A stretch of 64,000 nucleotides of DNA from JACKJK01 sp046159835 (lineage in GTDB: Bacteria > Pseudomonadota > Alphaproteobacteria > Rhizobiales > Tepidamorphaceae). Location of the stretch: contig NZ_JBJXCY010000002.1 of the NCBI RefSeq assembly GCF_046159835.1, positions 1,178,001 to 1,242,000 on the forward strand, in the 5' to 3' direction. The position numbers were made by a program, and so were the translations under genes. Below, piece after piece: positions 1-8,510 of the stretch. The first letter of the stretch is position 1, and every line of letters starts with the position of its first letter. The notes under the pieces were generated by a model. It made no database searches and was not told the origin of the DNA. It saw nothing but the letters and a program-made list of their open reading frames with translations.

Positions 1-52
1 GATGCCCGCAATGCCAAGCATCTGCGGCAATTGACCGCCGGACCGACCTGAC

Positions 53-679
53 ATGATACGCGCAATCCTCGTGACCCTTACGCTGCTGGTGCTGCCCCTG
101 GCCGCCAGCGCCGAGCCCGTTCAGGTGGTCGCGTTCGGCGACAGCCTGACCGCCGGATACGGCCTCGATCCCGGTGAATCCTATCCCGAGAAGCTGGAAA
201 GCGCCCTGGAGGCGGACGGCCTCGACGTCGATATCCAGAATGCCGGCGTCTCCGGCGATACCAGCACCGCGGCCGCCCAGCGGCTTGGCTGGGCCGTGCC
301 GGACGGCACCGACGCGGTGATCGTGGCGCTTGGCGGCAACGACCTGCTGCGCGGCATCGACCCGGACGTGACGCGCAAGGCGCTGACAGCCATCGTCGAC
401 GACCTGACCGGGCGCGGCATTTCCGTACTGCTTGCGGGCATGCGCGCACCCGCCAATCTCGGTGACGACTACGTGACCCGCTTCGAGGCGATCTTCGCCG
501 ATCTCGGCGCCCGCGACGGCGTCATCCTGATGCCGTTCTTTCTCGACGGCGTGGCCACCGATGCCCGCCTGAACCAGTCTGACGGCATCCACCCAAACGA
601 GGCCGGGGTGAAGGTGATCGTCGGAAATATCCAACCCTTCGCGGTGCAATTGATCGAGCAGGTCGAAAAATCGGGCTAA
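53..679 (+). CDS. tesA: Secreted GDSL-family arylesterase / TesA-like lysophospholipase
   Basis: Predicted periplasmic serine hydrolase of the SGNH/GDSL family, which cleaves esters and thioesters of acyl groups. The 208-residue protein starts with a signal peptide (hydrophobic residues 5-20, cleavage near ASA-EP). The nucleophile block is FGDSLTAGYG with Ser31. The Gly block (NAGVSGDT), the Asn block (GGNDLL) and the terminal Asp177/His180 pair (DGIHP) complete the SGNH set. Length fits TesA-type enzymes. The ATG sits 1 base after an in-frame-closing TGA at 49-51, and no strong Shine-Dalgarno is visible, so translational coupling to an upstream gene is possible. Substrate preference cannot be read from the sequence. 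Confidence 0.9.
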   Translation: MIRAILVTLTLLVLPLAASAEPVQVVAFGDSLTAGYGLDPGESYPEKLESALEADGLDVDIQNAGVSGDTSTAAAQRLGWAVPDGTDAVIVALGGNDLLRGIDPDVTRKALTAIVDDLTGRGISVLLAGMRAPANLGDDYVTRFEAIFADLGARDGVILMPFFLDGVATDARLNQSDGIHPNEAGVKVIVGNIQPFAVQLIEQVEKSG

Positions 680-724
680 GCTGAATTCAAGCAGTGATTC
701 GCGCCACGCAGCAGGGAGATAACC

Positions 725-1294
725 ATGCCGCGTCTGTTCGTCGGACTTGAAATTCCGAGCGCAATCGGGGTCCAGCTTTCGGGCCTGCGCGGCGGGCTTC
801 CCGGTGCCCGCTGGATCGACGTCGAGAATTACCACGTCACGCTGCGCTTCATCGGCGACATCGACGAACCCACTGCCGACCGTGTCGCCGACATTCTCGA
901 CGATATCCGCCGCAGACCGTTCCCGGTGACCATCAAAGGGGCGCGCTCCTTCGGGGGCAAGAAGCCGCATTCGGTCTTCGCCTGCGTCGAGCCGACACCC
1001 GACCTGATGGCGCTCCAGGCCGATATCGAGCGCAAGATGCAAATGGTCGGCCTGCCGGCGGAACAGCGCAAGTTTACCCCCCACATCACCATCGCGCGCG
1101 TGCGCGGTGCGAGCGGCTCGGCGGTTGCGAATTACCTTGGAATGCGCGGCTTTTTCCGGGCCGGCCCCTTCACGGCAGAGGACTTTACCCTGCTGTCGTC
1201 CCGTGCCAGCCAGGGCGGCGGGCCCTATATTGCGGAGGAGGTTTACCCGCTCGACGCGCCTGCCTTCGATTACGGCCTCGAGCAACGCATCTGA
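725..1294 (+). CDS. thpR: RNA 2',3'-cyclic phosphodiesterase (LigT/ThpR family)
   Basis: Member of the 2H phosphoesterase superfamily, which hydrolyses 2',3'-cyclic phosphate ends of RNA. Both catalytic H-x-T-x motifs are present: HVTL at 37-40 and HITI at 120-123, with typical spacing. The length of 189 residues and the opening PRLFVGLEIP are characteristic. A ribosome-binding site (AGGGAGA) lies about 7 bases before the ATG. It lies 45 bases after the GDSL esterase and 10 bases before the pterin dehydratase gene, probably in one transcription unit. The physiological RNA substrate in bacteria is not settled. Confidence 0.9.
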   Translation: MPRLFVGLEIPSAIGVQLSGLRGGLPGARWIDVENYHVTLRFIGDIDEPTADRVADILDDIRRRPFPVTIKGARSFGGKKPHSVFACVEPTPDLMALQADIERKMQMVGLPAEQRKFTPHITIARVRGASGSAVANYLGMRGFFRAGPFTAEDFTLLSSRASQGGGPYIAEEVYPLDAPAFDYGLEQRI

Positions 1295-1304
1295 AAGGCG
1301 CTCC

Positions 1305-1610
1305 ATGGCCGACAAGTTGACAGCCAGCGAACGCGAAAGCGCGCTCGCCTCCCTTACCCATTGGACTGAAAGCGATGACCGCGACGCGATTTCGCGCGCG
1401 CTGAAGTTCAAGGATTTCAACGCAGCCTTCGGCTTCATGTCGCGCGTCGCGCTGGCGGCCGAAAAGCTCAACCACCATCCCGAATGGTCGAACGTCTACA
1501 ACAGCGTGGAGATCACGCTGTCGACCCATGATGCCGGTGGCCTGACCGAACTCGACGTCAAGCTCGCAAAGAAGATCGACGCCTTCGCCGAAGGCCTGGC
1601 GAAAGACTGA
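1305..1610 (+). CDS. phhB: 4a-hydroxytetrahydrobiopterin dehydratase (pterin-4a-carbinolamine dehydratase)
   Basis: Cytosolic enzyme that dehydrates 4a-hydroxytetrahydropterin, recycling the cofactor of aromatic amino acid hydroxylases. The 101-residue protein carries the family signature EKLNHHPEW (53-61) with the two catalytic histidines 57 and 58, followed by the THDAGGLTELD segment (74-84). I chose the ATG at 1305 because GAAAGGCG precedes it and the product then has the usual length; the frame stays open upstream inside thpR but codes nothing family-like. No phenylalanine hydroxylase gene is seen here, so its partner is elsewhere or it serves another pterin. Confidence 0.9.
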   Translation: MADKLTASERESALASLTHWTESDDRDAISRALKFKDFNAAFGFMSRVALAAEKLNHHPEWSNVYNSVEITLSTHDAGGLTELDVKLAKKIDAFAEGLAKD

Positions 1611-1620
1611 TCCGCGCGGC

Positions 1621-2406
1621 TTAACGCGGGGCCAGCCGCAGCGCCCCGTCGAGGCGGATCGCCGTCCCGTTCAGCATGTCGTTCTCGCAGATGTGGCGCA
1701 CCAGCGCGGCATATTCGCCGGGGCTGCCCAGCCGCTGCGGAAACGGCACGCCGGCTGCCAGAGATTCGCGCACCTCGTCCGACAGGCTGTCGAACATCGG
1801 CGTGTGAAACAGTCCCGGCATGATCGAGACGACGCGGATGCCCTCGCGAGAAAGATCGCGCGCCATCGGCAGCGTCATCCCCGCGACACCACCCTTGGAG
1901 GCGGAATAAGCCGCCTGCCCCATCTGCCCGTCCTCGGCGGCAATCGAAGACGTCATCACCACCACGCCGCGCCCACCATCGTCAGTGACGGGGTCGAGGC
2001 TCGCCATGCCCGCCGCCGACAATGCCGAAACCCGGAATGAGCCGACGAGGTTCACCGAAACCACGTTGGCGAACATCGCCAGGTCGTGGGCTGAAATCTC
2101 GCCGGTCTTGCGGTCGCGGCTGACGGTCTTCTGGCCGGCGACGATGCCGGCACAGTTGACGCAGATGCGTTCCTGTCCGTGGGCGGCTCGCGCGGTTTCA
2201 AGCGCGGCGCGCACGCTCCCCTCATTGGTGACGTCGCAGCGTGCGAAGACGCCGCCGAGTTCCTTGGCAAGTTGTTCGCCGCGCTCCGCGTTCAGGTCCA
2301 GCAGCGCGACCTTCACGCCGGCTTCCGCCAGCCCCCGCGCGCTAGCCTCGCCAAGCCCGGAGGCCCCGCCCGTGACCACGGCGGCGATATCGCTGCCCAG
2401 TTTCAT
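1621..2406 (-). CDS. SDR-family oxidoreductase (3-hydroxyacyl-CoA dehydrogenase type II-like)
   Basis: Classical short-chain dehydrogenase/reductase of 261 residues. The NAD(P)-binding motif TGGASGLG is at 12-19, Asp37 at the end of beta-2 suggests NAD preference, the NCAG motif is at 84-87, and the catalytic Ser153/154, Tyr167 and Lys171 (YSASK) are all present. The insert after NCAG (KTVSRDRKTGEIS) and the LFHTPMFDSL region resemble mammalian HSD17B10/bacterial type II 3-hydroxyacyl-CoA dehydrogenases, suggesting a role in branched-chain or fatty acyl-CoA oxidation. It ends 10 bases from phhB on the opposite strand. The exact substrate is inferred, not shown. Confidence 0.85.
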   Translation of the reverse strand: MKLGSDIAAVVTGGASGLGEASARGLAEAGVKVALLDLNAERGEQLAKELGGVFARCDVTNEGSVRAALETARAAHGQERICVNCAGIVAGQKTVSRDRKTGEISAHDLAMFANVVSVNLVGSFRVSALSAAGMASLDPVTDDGGRGVVVMTSSIAAEDGQMGQAAYSASKGGVAGMTLPMARDLSREGIRVVSIMPGLFHTPMFDSLSDEVRESLAAGVPFPQRLGSPGEYAALVRHICENDMLNGTAIRLDGALRLAPR

Positions 2407-2532
2407 GCCGATTCCTCCCGTTTGACGCCGTGTTTTCCAACCTCTACCCCGGCACGCGATCTGCCGGAAGCCTTGAGATTGCCGGCTTTCCTCACCACAT
2501 TACGGGAACCAGTTTCCAGCGAAAGGCAAGGC

Positions 2533-2979
2533 ATGGCTGATCGGTCAATTCCCGAGTGGATCCGGAAGATCATTGGCGAGGCGGCACGCGACCCGGCAAC
2601 GATGCGGCGCAACGCGCAGCGCGTCGGGAGCGGATTTGTCTCCAAGCTGCGCCGTGTCGTGCGCACGATCCCCTTCGCCGAGGACCTGCTGGCCGCCTAT
2701 TACTGCGCGCTGGATTCCCGCACGCCGCTGAAGGTGCGCGCCACCCTGATGGGTGCGCTCGGCTATTTCGTGATGCCGTTCGATACGCTGCCGGACTTCA
2801 TCCTCGGGCTGGGCTTCACCGATGACGCAACAGTGCTGATTGCCGCGCTGTCGCTGGTTGCCTCGCACATCAAGCCCGAGCACCGCGAAGCCGCCCGCCG
2901 TGCGCTGGATGACGATCTCGACGTGGTCGACCTCGACCCGTCCGATTTCCAGTTTCGCGACAGCCCGTCCGGCACCTGA
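2533..2979 (+). CDS. YkvA/DUF1232 family small membrane-associated protein
   Basis: A 148-residue protein with the DUF1232 core, recognisable by GYFVMPFDTLPDFI and GFTDDATVL around residues 76-104. This pattern forms a short hairpin of two hydrophobic segments, and the N-terminal 50 residues are basic and hydrophilic. I chose the ATG at 2533 because GAAAGGCAAG precedes it; the frame is open much further upstream over the divergent SDR gene. The family is widespread and its function is unknown. The C-terminal tail is acidic (DDDLDVVDLDPSD). It converges on the quinone oxidoreductase gene with 12 bases between. Confidence 0.85.
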   Translation: MADRSIPEWIRKIIGEAARDPATMRRNAQRVGSGFVSKLRRVVRTIPFAEDLLAAYYCALDSRTPLKVRATLMGALGYFVMPFDTLPDFILGLGFTDDATVLIAALSLVASHIKPEHREAARRALDDDLDVVDLDPSDFQFRDSPSGT

Positions 2980-2991
2980 AGACGCTGCAAC

Positions 2992-3966
2992 CTACATCTT
3001 GAGGATGATCTTCCCGCGCGCCTCGCGCCGGGCGATCACCTGGAGCGCCTCGATCGCCTCGTCCATGGGGAAGGTGCGGTCCACCGGGACCGTCAGCTTG
3101 CCTTCGGCAGCCCACGCGACGAGCTGCTCGTGGTTGGCGCGCGCGTCTTCCGGCTGAATATCGAAGAAGTGTCCCCAGAACACGCCGCAGATATCCAGCC
3201 CCTTCAGCAGGGCAAGGTTGAGCGGGATTTTCGGAATCTGACCTGCCGCAAAGCCAATGACGAGGAAACGGCCCTTCCACGCGACCGCCCGCAGCGCCTG
3301 TTCGCTGTAGTCGCCGCCGACAGGGTCGTAGACCACGTCCACGCCCGCACCGCCGGTCAGCTCCTTCAGCCGGTCCTTCAGGTTCTGCGATGAATAGTCG
3401 ATTGTCTCGTCGGCACCGTGCTTGCGGCAGAAGTCGAGCTTTTCCTGCGACGACGCACAGGCGATCACCTTCGCGCCCATCAGCTTGCCGATCTCGACCG
3501 CCGCGATCCCCGTGCCGCCCGATGCGCCGAGCACCGCCAGTGTCTCGCCCGGCTGCAACCGACCGCGATCCTTCAACCCGTGGATCGTTGTGCCGTAGGT
3601 TACGAGGAGACCTGCTGCCGCCTCGAAAGCGAGATTGTCGGGCAGCGCGACCGCGCGGTTTTCATCCAGCACCACCTGTTCGCGCGCCGCGCCCCATCCG
3701 GTATAAGCGACGACCCGGTCGCCTTCCTTGAAGCGGCTGACGCCTTCGCCGCAGGCCGATACGACACCGGCAAGTTCCGCCGACGGCGAGAACGGCGGCT
3801 CGGGCTTGTACTGATACTTGTTCTCGATGATGAGCGTGTCGAAGAAGTTCAGCGCGCAGGCCTTCACGTCGACCCGGATTTCACCCGGCCCCGGTTCGGG
3901 AGAGGCAACCTCCTCCACCACGAGAGTTTCCGGGGGTCCGAATTGCTTGCACAGCACTGCCTTCAT
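2992..3966 (-). CDS. NADPH:quinone oxidoreductase family protein (zinc-independent MDR)
   Basis: Medium-chain dehydrogenase/reductase of the quinone oxidoreductase branch, predicted to transfer hydride from NADPH to quinones or conjugated enones. The 324-residue protein has the N-terminal GroES-like domain (PGPGEIRVDVKACALNFFD) and the nucleotide-binding GASGGTG at 147-153. The zinc-binding cysteines of alcohol dehydrogenases are lacking. The ATG at 3966 follows AGGAGCGAC at a good distance; an upstream in-frame extension to 4074 is not family-like. It is divergent from the SpoU methyltransferase gene, about 97 bases away. True substrate unknown. Confidence 0.88.
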   Translation of the reverse strand: MKAVLCKQFGPPETLVVEEVASPEPGPGEIRVDVKACALNFFDTLIIENKYQYKPEPPFSPSAELAGVVSACGEGVSRFKEGDRVVAYTGWGAAREQVVLDENRAVALPDNLAFEAAAGLLVTYGTTIHGLKDRGRLQPGETLAVLGASGGTGIAAVEIGKLMGAKVIACASSQEKLDFCRKHGADETIDYSSQNLKDRLKELTGGAGVDVVYDPVGGDYSEQALRAVAWKGRFLVIGFAAGQIPKIPLNLALLKGLDICGVFWGHFFDIQPEDARANHEQLVAWAAEGKLTVPVDRTFPMDEAIEALQVIARREARGKIILKM

Positions 3967-4063
3967 CGTCTTGTCGCTCCTGAACTGCTTGAGCTTGCCC
4001 AATCTGCGGGCTTCGCGTAGCACGGTCGCACGCCGCAGGCGAACATGCGAGGGATGACACGAC

Positions 4064-4660
4064 ATGGGCGACACGCCGCAGATGCGGGGCTATTTCGGCG
4101 TCGGGGTGGAAGGCATCTCCAAGTCGATGAACCTCGGCAACCTGATGCGCTCGGCGCACGCCTTCGGGGCGAGCTTCTTCTTCACGGTCGATGCGCGCCG
4201 CACGCTCATCCGTCCGAAGTCGGACACCTCGCGCACCAACGAGCAGGTGCCCGTCTACAACTGGAACCTCGTCGAGGACATGCAGCTTCCCGCCGGCTGC
4301 TCGCTGGTCGGCGTGGAACTGACCGAGGACGCCATCGACCTGCCGAGCTTCGGCCATCCGCGCCGCGCGGCCTATGTTCTGGGGCCGGAACGCGGTTCGC
4401 TGTCGCCGGAGATGATGGCGCAGTGCCGCCACATCATCCGCATCCCGGCAGGGTTCTGCATCAATCTGGCAACCGCCGGCGCCATCGTCATGTATGACCG
4501 GCTGCGCGCCCACGGCCGCTACCCCGAACGCGCCGTGCATGAGGGTGCACCGCCTTTGCCGCGCGACACCCACATCCACGGCGGGCCGCGCTACCGCCAG
4601 CAGCGCCAAGCCGACCTGCGCGCGGCAAACGCGTCAAACGCGGCCGTCGCAGAGGACTGA
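4064..4660 (+). CDS. SpoU/TrmH-family RNA 2'-O-methyltransferase
   Basis: SPOUT-class methyltransferase of 198 residues that should use S-adenosylmethionine to methylate ribose 2'-OH in RNA. All three SpoU motifs are seen: NLGNLMRSAHAFGA (23-36), VLGPERGSLS (105-114) and the trefoil-knot motif around PAGFCINLATAGAIVMYDR (128-146). The C-terminal 50 residues are Arg/Ala rich and hydrophilic. The protein starts directly at the catalytic domain, as in TrmL-like single-domain members, so tRNA rather than 23S rRNA is the more likely target; this is inference. An IalB-like gene follows after 175 bases. Confidence 0.85.
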   Translation: MGDTPQMRGYFGVGVEGISKSMNLGNLMRSAHAFGASFFFTVDARRTLIRPKSDTSRTNEQVPVYNWNLVEDMQLPAGCSLVGVELTEDAIDLPSFGHPRRAAYVLGPERGSLSPEMMAQCRHIIRIPAGFCINLATAGAIVMYDRLRAHGRYPERAVHEGAPPLPRDTHIHGGPRYRQQRQADLRAANASNAAVAED

Positions 4661-4835
4661 ACCTGGCCGAAACGAGGGGAATTTGCCCCCGGCCTCTCGA
4701 ATTGTTACGGATTGTCAAATTCTTGCCCGCATCCTCCGCCAAGCCTCACGTCAAGGCGCAGCACAATGCGTGTTCGAGCGCCATCCTCATCGAAGCTTCA
4801 AATTCCGCAACCCAATCAAACGAACCGGTTCGAGC

Positions 4836-5354
4836 ATGACAGTTACCCGTTTCGCACTTCGTGCCGCCGCCGCCGCGCTGATGAGCCTGGCAGTGGTTCT
4901 TCCCTCCGCCGCACAGGAGGTCAGCGCCGTCGCGCAGGAGCGTGACTGGGCGGTCTTCGTCGGCCAGGAAAATGGCGGCAAGGTCTGCACAGCGGTTTCC
5001 AAACCCAAGGTCGTCAAGCCCGATGGCCTGAACCGCGGCGACATCTACTTCTACGTGACGATCCGCCCCAAGGAGGGCGTGCGCTCGGAGATTTCCATCA
5101 AGTCCGGTTATCCCTACATGTCCGGCAGCGAAACCGAGGTGAAGGTCGGCAATACGTCCTTCAAGCTGTTCACCAACGAGGACTGGGCCTTTACCGACAA
5201 CGCCGCCGAAGAGCAGCGCCTGATCGCGGCCATGAAGGCCGGCTCCTCGATGATCGTGACCGGCCAGTCCTCGCGCGGAAACACGACGATCGACACCTAT
5301 TCGCTTCTGGGTATTACCGCCGCGCTCTCCCGCGCCACGCAGGAATGCAACTGA
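4836..5354 (+). CDS. Invasion-associated locus B (IalB) family secreted protein
   Basis: A 172-residue exported protein with a clear signal peptide (residues 8-27, cleavage near SAAQ-E). The mature part resembles the IalB family of alphaproteobacteria in layout: an N-terminal DWAVFVGQENGGKVCTAVSKP segment, a central beta-rich stretch, and a Cys near the C-terminus. Cys51 and Cys171 are the only two cysteines and probably form a disulfide. I placed the start at 4836, since the open frame before it lies over the methyltransferase gene and the signal peptide begins here. The family was named in Bartonella, but free-living relatives carry it too, so no role in invasion should be assumed. Confidence 0.8.
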   Translation: MTVTRFALRAAAAALMSLAVVLPSAAQEVSAVAQERDWAVFVGQENGGKVCTAVSKPKVVKPDGLNRGDIYFYVTIRPKEGVRSEISIKSGYPYMSGSETEVKVGNTSFKLFTNEDWAFTDNAAEEQRLIAAMKAGSSMIVTGQSSRGNTTIDTYSLLGITAALSRATQECN

Positions 5355-5396
5355 CGCCGGGCTGACCGGCGACAAGCCATCTCGCAGGACGACACG

Positions 5397-6623
5397 ATGA
5401 CCACCGCGCTCGACCTTTCGGCAGGAAATGCCAACGCACCGCGCGTCGACGCGGCGGTCACGCCTGCCCGCCTGCCTGGTCTCATCGGGCTGTCGCGCGA
5501 AGGCATCGCCGAGCAACTCGCGACCATCGGCGTGCCTGATCGGCAGTTGCGCATGCGTTCCAACCAGCTGTGGCGCTGGATGTATGGCCGCGGGGCGAGC
5601 GATTTCGCGCAGATGACCGACATCGCCAAGGAGCTCCGCGCGACGCTGGGTGAAAGCTTCGACATCGCCCGGCCCGAGATCGTCGCCGAGCAGGTCTCCG
5701 TCGACGGCACCCGTAAATGGCTGATCCGCCTGCCCGCGCGCGACGGACAGGCCCCTGCGGACGTCGAGACTGTCTATATCCCCGAGCACGATCGCGGCAC
5801 GCTGTGCATTTCCAGCCAGGTCGGCTGCACGCTGACCTGCACCTTCTGCCACACCGGCACGCAGAAGCTGGTTCGCAACCTGACGGCGGGCGAGATCCTC
5901 GCCCAGATCTTGATCGCCCGCGATCGGCTGGGCGACTGGCCCGGCGGCATCCGCCCGACCGACGCGCCGGTGCCCGATGCCGAGCGCGCCATTTCCAACG
6001 TCGTGCTGATGGGCATGGGCGAGCCGCTCTACAATTTCGACCATGTGAAGCAGGCCATGCTGATCGCCTCCGATGGCGAGGGCATGTCGCTGTCCAAGCG
6101 CCGCATCACCCTGTCGACCTCCGGCGTCGTCCCGATGATCGAGCGCGCCGGCGCCGAGATCGGCGTCATGCTGGCGATCTCGTTGCATGCGGTGCGCGAT
6201 GAACTGCGCGACGTGCTTGTGCCGATCAACCGCAAGTACCCGCTGGAACAGCTGCTGGAAGCCTGCCGAACCTATCCCGGTGTCTCGAATGCGCGCCGCA
6301 TCACCTTCGAATACGTGATGCTCAAGGGCGTGAACGACTCGCTGGAAGATGCGCGCGAGCTGGTGCGCCTGCTCAAGGGCATTCCCGCCAAGATCAACCT
6401 GATCCCGTTCAATCCGTGGCCGGGCACCGACTACGAGTGCTCCGACTGGGACACCATCGAGGCCTTCGCCGACGTGGTGAACCGCGCCGGTTACGCCAGC
6501 CCGGTGCGCACCCCGCGCGGGCGCGACATCATGGCCGCCTGCGGGCAGCTGAAGTCCGCCAGCGAGCGCGTGCCCGCATGGAAGCTGCGTGAAGCAGCCG
6601 GCGAACCGCGCGCGAACGCCTGA
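5397..6623 (+). CDS. rlmN: Dual-specificity 23S rRNA/tRNA adenine-C2 methyltransferase RlmN
   Basis: Radical-SAM enzyme that makes 2-methyladenosine in 23S rRNA (A2503) and in tRNA position 37. The 408-residue protein has the iron-sulfur motif C-x3-C-x2-C at Cys144, Cys148 and Cys151, preceded by TLCISSQVG with Cys137. Cys382 (MAACGQLK) matches the cysteine that carries the transient methyl group. Other hallmarks are VLMGMGEPLYNFD and the SLHAVRDELRD segment. It is a little longer at the N-terminus than the E. coli enzyme. Its stop overlaps the start of the next membrane-protein gene by one base, so the two are probably cotranscribed. Confidence 0.96.
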   Translation: MTTALDLSAGNANAPRVDAAVTPARLPGLIGLSREGIAEQLATIGVPDRQLRMRSNQLWRWMYGRGASDFAQMTDIAKELRATLGESFDIARPEIVAEQVSVDGTRKWLIRLPARDGQAPADVETVYIPEHDRGTLCISSQVGCTLTCTFCHTGTQKLVRNLTAGEILAQILIARDRLGDWPGGIRPTDAPVPDAERAISNVVLMGMGEPLYNFDHVKQAMLIASDGEGMSLSKRRITLSTSGVVPMIERAGAEIGVMLAISLHAVRDELRDVLVPINRKYPLEQLLEACRTYPGVSNARRITFEYVMLKGVNDSLEDARELVRLLKGIPAKINLIPFNPWPGTDYECSDWDTIEAFADVVNRAGYASPVRTPRGRDIMAACGQLKSASERVPAWKLREAAGEPRANA

Positions 6624-7057
6624 TGCCGCTGCTGCGCATCGTCTTCCGCATTCTCATCATGTTCTTCGCATTCGCGATGGCCGCACTCGCCGCCGCCGCG
6701 ATTGCCGCAGGCGGCATCGTCGCAATCGACGGTCCGCCGACGCTCGAAGAACCGCCGCTGGAACTCATGGGAAAGGTGATGCTGATGGGGCTGGCCGGGT
6801 CCAGCGTGGTTGCAGCACTTGCTGGCCCGGTCGCCCTCGTGGTGGGGCTGGTCGGCGAGGTCTTCCAGTTCCGCAGCTGGGTCTATTACACCCTCGGCGG
6901 CGCGCTTGCCGCCGTCGCCGGCATGGCCGTCTCCGGATACGAACGCTTCGATCAGGGCAGCGCAACCGCCGTGCTGACGGCGGGTCTCGTCGCGGGCCTC
7001 GTCTACTGGCTCATCGCCGGTCGCGGCGCGGGTTTCCTGCGCAAGCCGATCACCTGA
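6623..7057 (+). CDS. Small integral membrane protein, function unknown
   Basis: A 144-residue hydrophobic protein with about four predicted transmembrane segments (roughly residues 5-33, 50-79, 85-104 and 114-131), separated by short polar loops that include an acidic one near residues 34-48 (IDGPPTLEEPPLE). The ATG overlaps the rlmN stop by one base (TGATG), which points to translational coupling. I do not recognise a named family; similar four-helix proteins downstream of rlmN occur in related bacteria, and the partnership with RlmN may only be positional. It converges on lysE with 7 bases between. Confidence 0.75.
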   Translation: MPLLRIVFRILIMFFAFAMAALAAAAIAAGGIVAIDGPPTLEEPPLELMGKVMLMGLAGSSVVAALAGPVALVVGLVGEVFQFRSWVYYTLGGALAAVAGMAVSGYERFDQGSATAVLTAGLVAGLVYWLIAGRGAGFLRKPIT

Positions 7058-7064
7058 AATGCGC

Positions 7065-7715
7065 CTAGCGCGTCTGCGTCATCAGCAGCTTCATCGCGAA
7101 CCCGCCCATCACGCCAGCAAAGACGTAGTCGAACAGGCGCGTTGCGCGCTGCGACCCCTTCAGCCATCCCGCGATCCGCTCCGCCGTCAGGATGATCGGG
7201 ATCACGCAGGGCAGCGAGAACACGATGTACCAGAGACCGAGGAAGAACAGCTTGCCGCCTGCGTCCGGATCATTGACGGAAACAAACTGCGGCAGGAACG
7301 TCACGAAGAACAGGATGATCTTCGGGTTCAGCAGGTCGATCATCAGCCCCTTGATATAGGCCCGCCGGATGCCGCGCTCGCGCACCGTTGCGGGATCGCG
7401 CGTCAGGCCCGACCCGTTGCGCAGGGCATCATAGGCAAGCCACGCCAGATAGGCCGCACCCACCCATTTCAGAACGAGGAACGCCTTTGGCGAGGCTGCC
7501 AGCAAAGCCGAAAGCCCGACGGCTGCGACGCTCGAATGCACGATCAGCCCGGTGCAGGCACCGGCCAGTGCGGCAAAACCCGCCTTGCGGCCCCCGGAAA
7601 TCGTCTGGCCGAGAAACAGCGTCAGGTCGGGACCGGGCGTGATCGCCAGCACCACCACCGCGACCGTGTAGGCCGCGAGCGTCGCGGCTTCGGGTAGAAA
7701 ACCGGGCAGTGTCAT
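7065..7715 (-). CDS. LysE/RhtB-family amino acid exporter
   Basis: Inner-membrane exporter of 216 residues with six predicted transmembrane segments. Family marks are ITPGPDLTLFLGQTISGGRKAG (about residues 26-47) with the TPGP motif, and GAAYLAWLAYDALR in the middle. LysE/RhtB proteins export amino acids or derivatives by proton antiport; the substrate cannot be called here. Its ATG overlaps the stop of the upstream isomerase gene in an ATGA arrangement, so the two form an operon transcribed leftwards. Confidence 0.88.
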   Translation of the reverse strand: MTLPGFLPEAATLAAYTVAVVVLAITPGPDLTLFLGQTISGGRKAGFAALAGACTGLIVHSSVAAVGLSALLAASPKAFLVLKWVGAAYLAWLAYDALRNGSGLTRDPATVRERGIRRAYIKGLMIDLLNPKIILFFVTFLPQFVSVNDPDAGGKLFFLGLWYIVFSLPCVIPIILTAERIAGWLKGSQRATRLFDYVFAGVMGGFAMKLLMTQTR

Positions 7716-8335
7716 CGTGCAGGTGCCTCGTCCAGTTCGCGCGTGGCCCAGTCGAGCGCCTGCTCCAGCCGGTCATCGCCCCAGAAGCTTTCGCCAAGCG
7801 GCGTGGTAAAGGTCGGCGCGCCGAAAATCTCCAGCCGCTGCGCTTCCTCCGTCTCCTGGCGGAGCTTCAGCTTGATGGTATCGCTCTGCGCCGCCTCCTG
7901 GACCACGTCCGCATGCAGCCCCGATGCGCTGGCGCAGTCGGCAAGCGTTTCGACCGCGGAAATGTCGCGGCCCTCGGCGAATTCGGCGCGAAACACCGCG
8001 CAGGCAAAGGTGACGGCGGCATCAGGGTCCACCGCCGCGGCCGCCAGCGCCCAGCGCGCGGCATGCAGGCTGTTCTGCGGAAACGGGTCGAACCGCTGCA
8101 ACGCAAGCCCGCGCGCCTGCGCGAGCCGTTCCATGTCGCGCCACATGTAGCGCCCCTTGGCCGGGTAGATGTTGAACGGCGAGGTGTCCCACCCCTGCGA
8201 CTTGAAGACAGGCCCCAGCAGGAACGGCCGCCAGCGCACGCGAACGCCGCGTTCGCGCGCCAGATCCTCGATGCGCATGGCGGTCAGGTAGGAATAGGTC
8301 GACGCGAAGTCGAACCAGAAATCGAGCTTGGCCAA
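7712..8335 (-). CDS. 2-hydroxychromene-2-carboxylate isomerase family protein (DsbA fold)
   Basis: Kappa-class glutathione transferase-like protein, related to the glutathione-dependent isomerase of naphthalene degradation. The N-terminus LDFWFDFASTYSYL replaces the CxxC of thiol oxidases with a serine-bearing loop, as in HCCA isomerases. WRPFLLGP and the late FGAPTF cis-proline motif complete the fold. I favour the TTG start at 8335 because GGGAGC lies 6 bases upstream and the product then begins like its relatives; an ATG at 8374 is possible and adds 13 residues. Downstream lysE overlaps by 4 bases. No aromatic degradation genes are nearby, so the substrate may be different. Confidence 0.85.
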   Translation of the reverse strand: MAKLDFWFDFASTYSYLTAMRIEDLARERGVRVRWRPFLLGPVFKSQGWDTSPFNIYPAKGRYMWRDMERLAQARGLALQRFDPFPQNSLHAARWALAAAAVDPDAAVTFACAVFRAEFAEGRDISAVETLADCASASGLHADVVQEAAQSDTIKLKLRQETEEAQRLEIFGAPTFTTPLGESFWGDDRLEQALDWATRELDEAPAR

Positions 8336-8425
8336 GGGTCGCTCCCGTATCGGCTGCGGCCCGCGATCCTGCACCCGGCATCGGCCTTGCGCAATCGCGC
8401 GCGGTGCAGGTCTGCCTCTCGCCCC

Positions 8426-8453
8426 TTGCGGGCGCGCGCCGCCCGCCTATAGT
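8426..8453 (+). promoter_or_regulatory. Putative sigma-70-type promoter for argG
   Basis: TTGCGG at 8426-8431 and TATAGT at 8448-8453 are separated by 16 bases, 58 bases upstream of the argG start codon. The -10 box is close to consensus in an otherwise very GC-rich stretch. This is a visual match only. Confidence 0.4.
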
Positions 8454-8510
8454 GCCGCCCAAATAGCCGGGGGCACCCGGTTTGAACCACGGTTTTCCAA
8501 GCGGGGGCAC

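Noticed and set aside
1..51. Open frame reading into the window (16 codons then TGA at 49-51), and an opposite-strand ATG at 54-52 with an open frame leaving the window
   Set aside because: Too short to tell which, if either, is a real gene; relatives often have an ABC transporter gene divergent here but nothing in 50 bases proves it.
4746..6188. A 480-codon open frame antisense to the IalB-like gene and rlmN
   Set aside because: Shadow frame with no family features.
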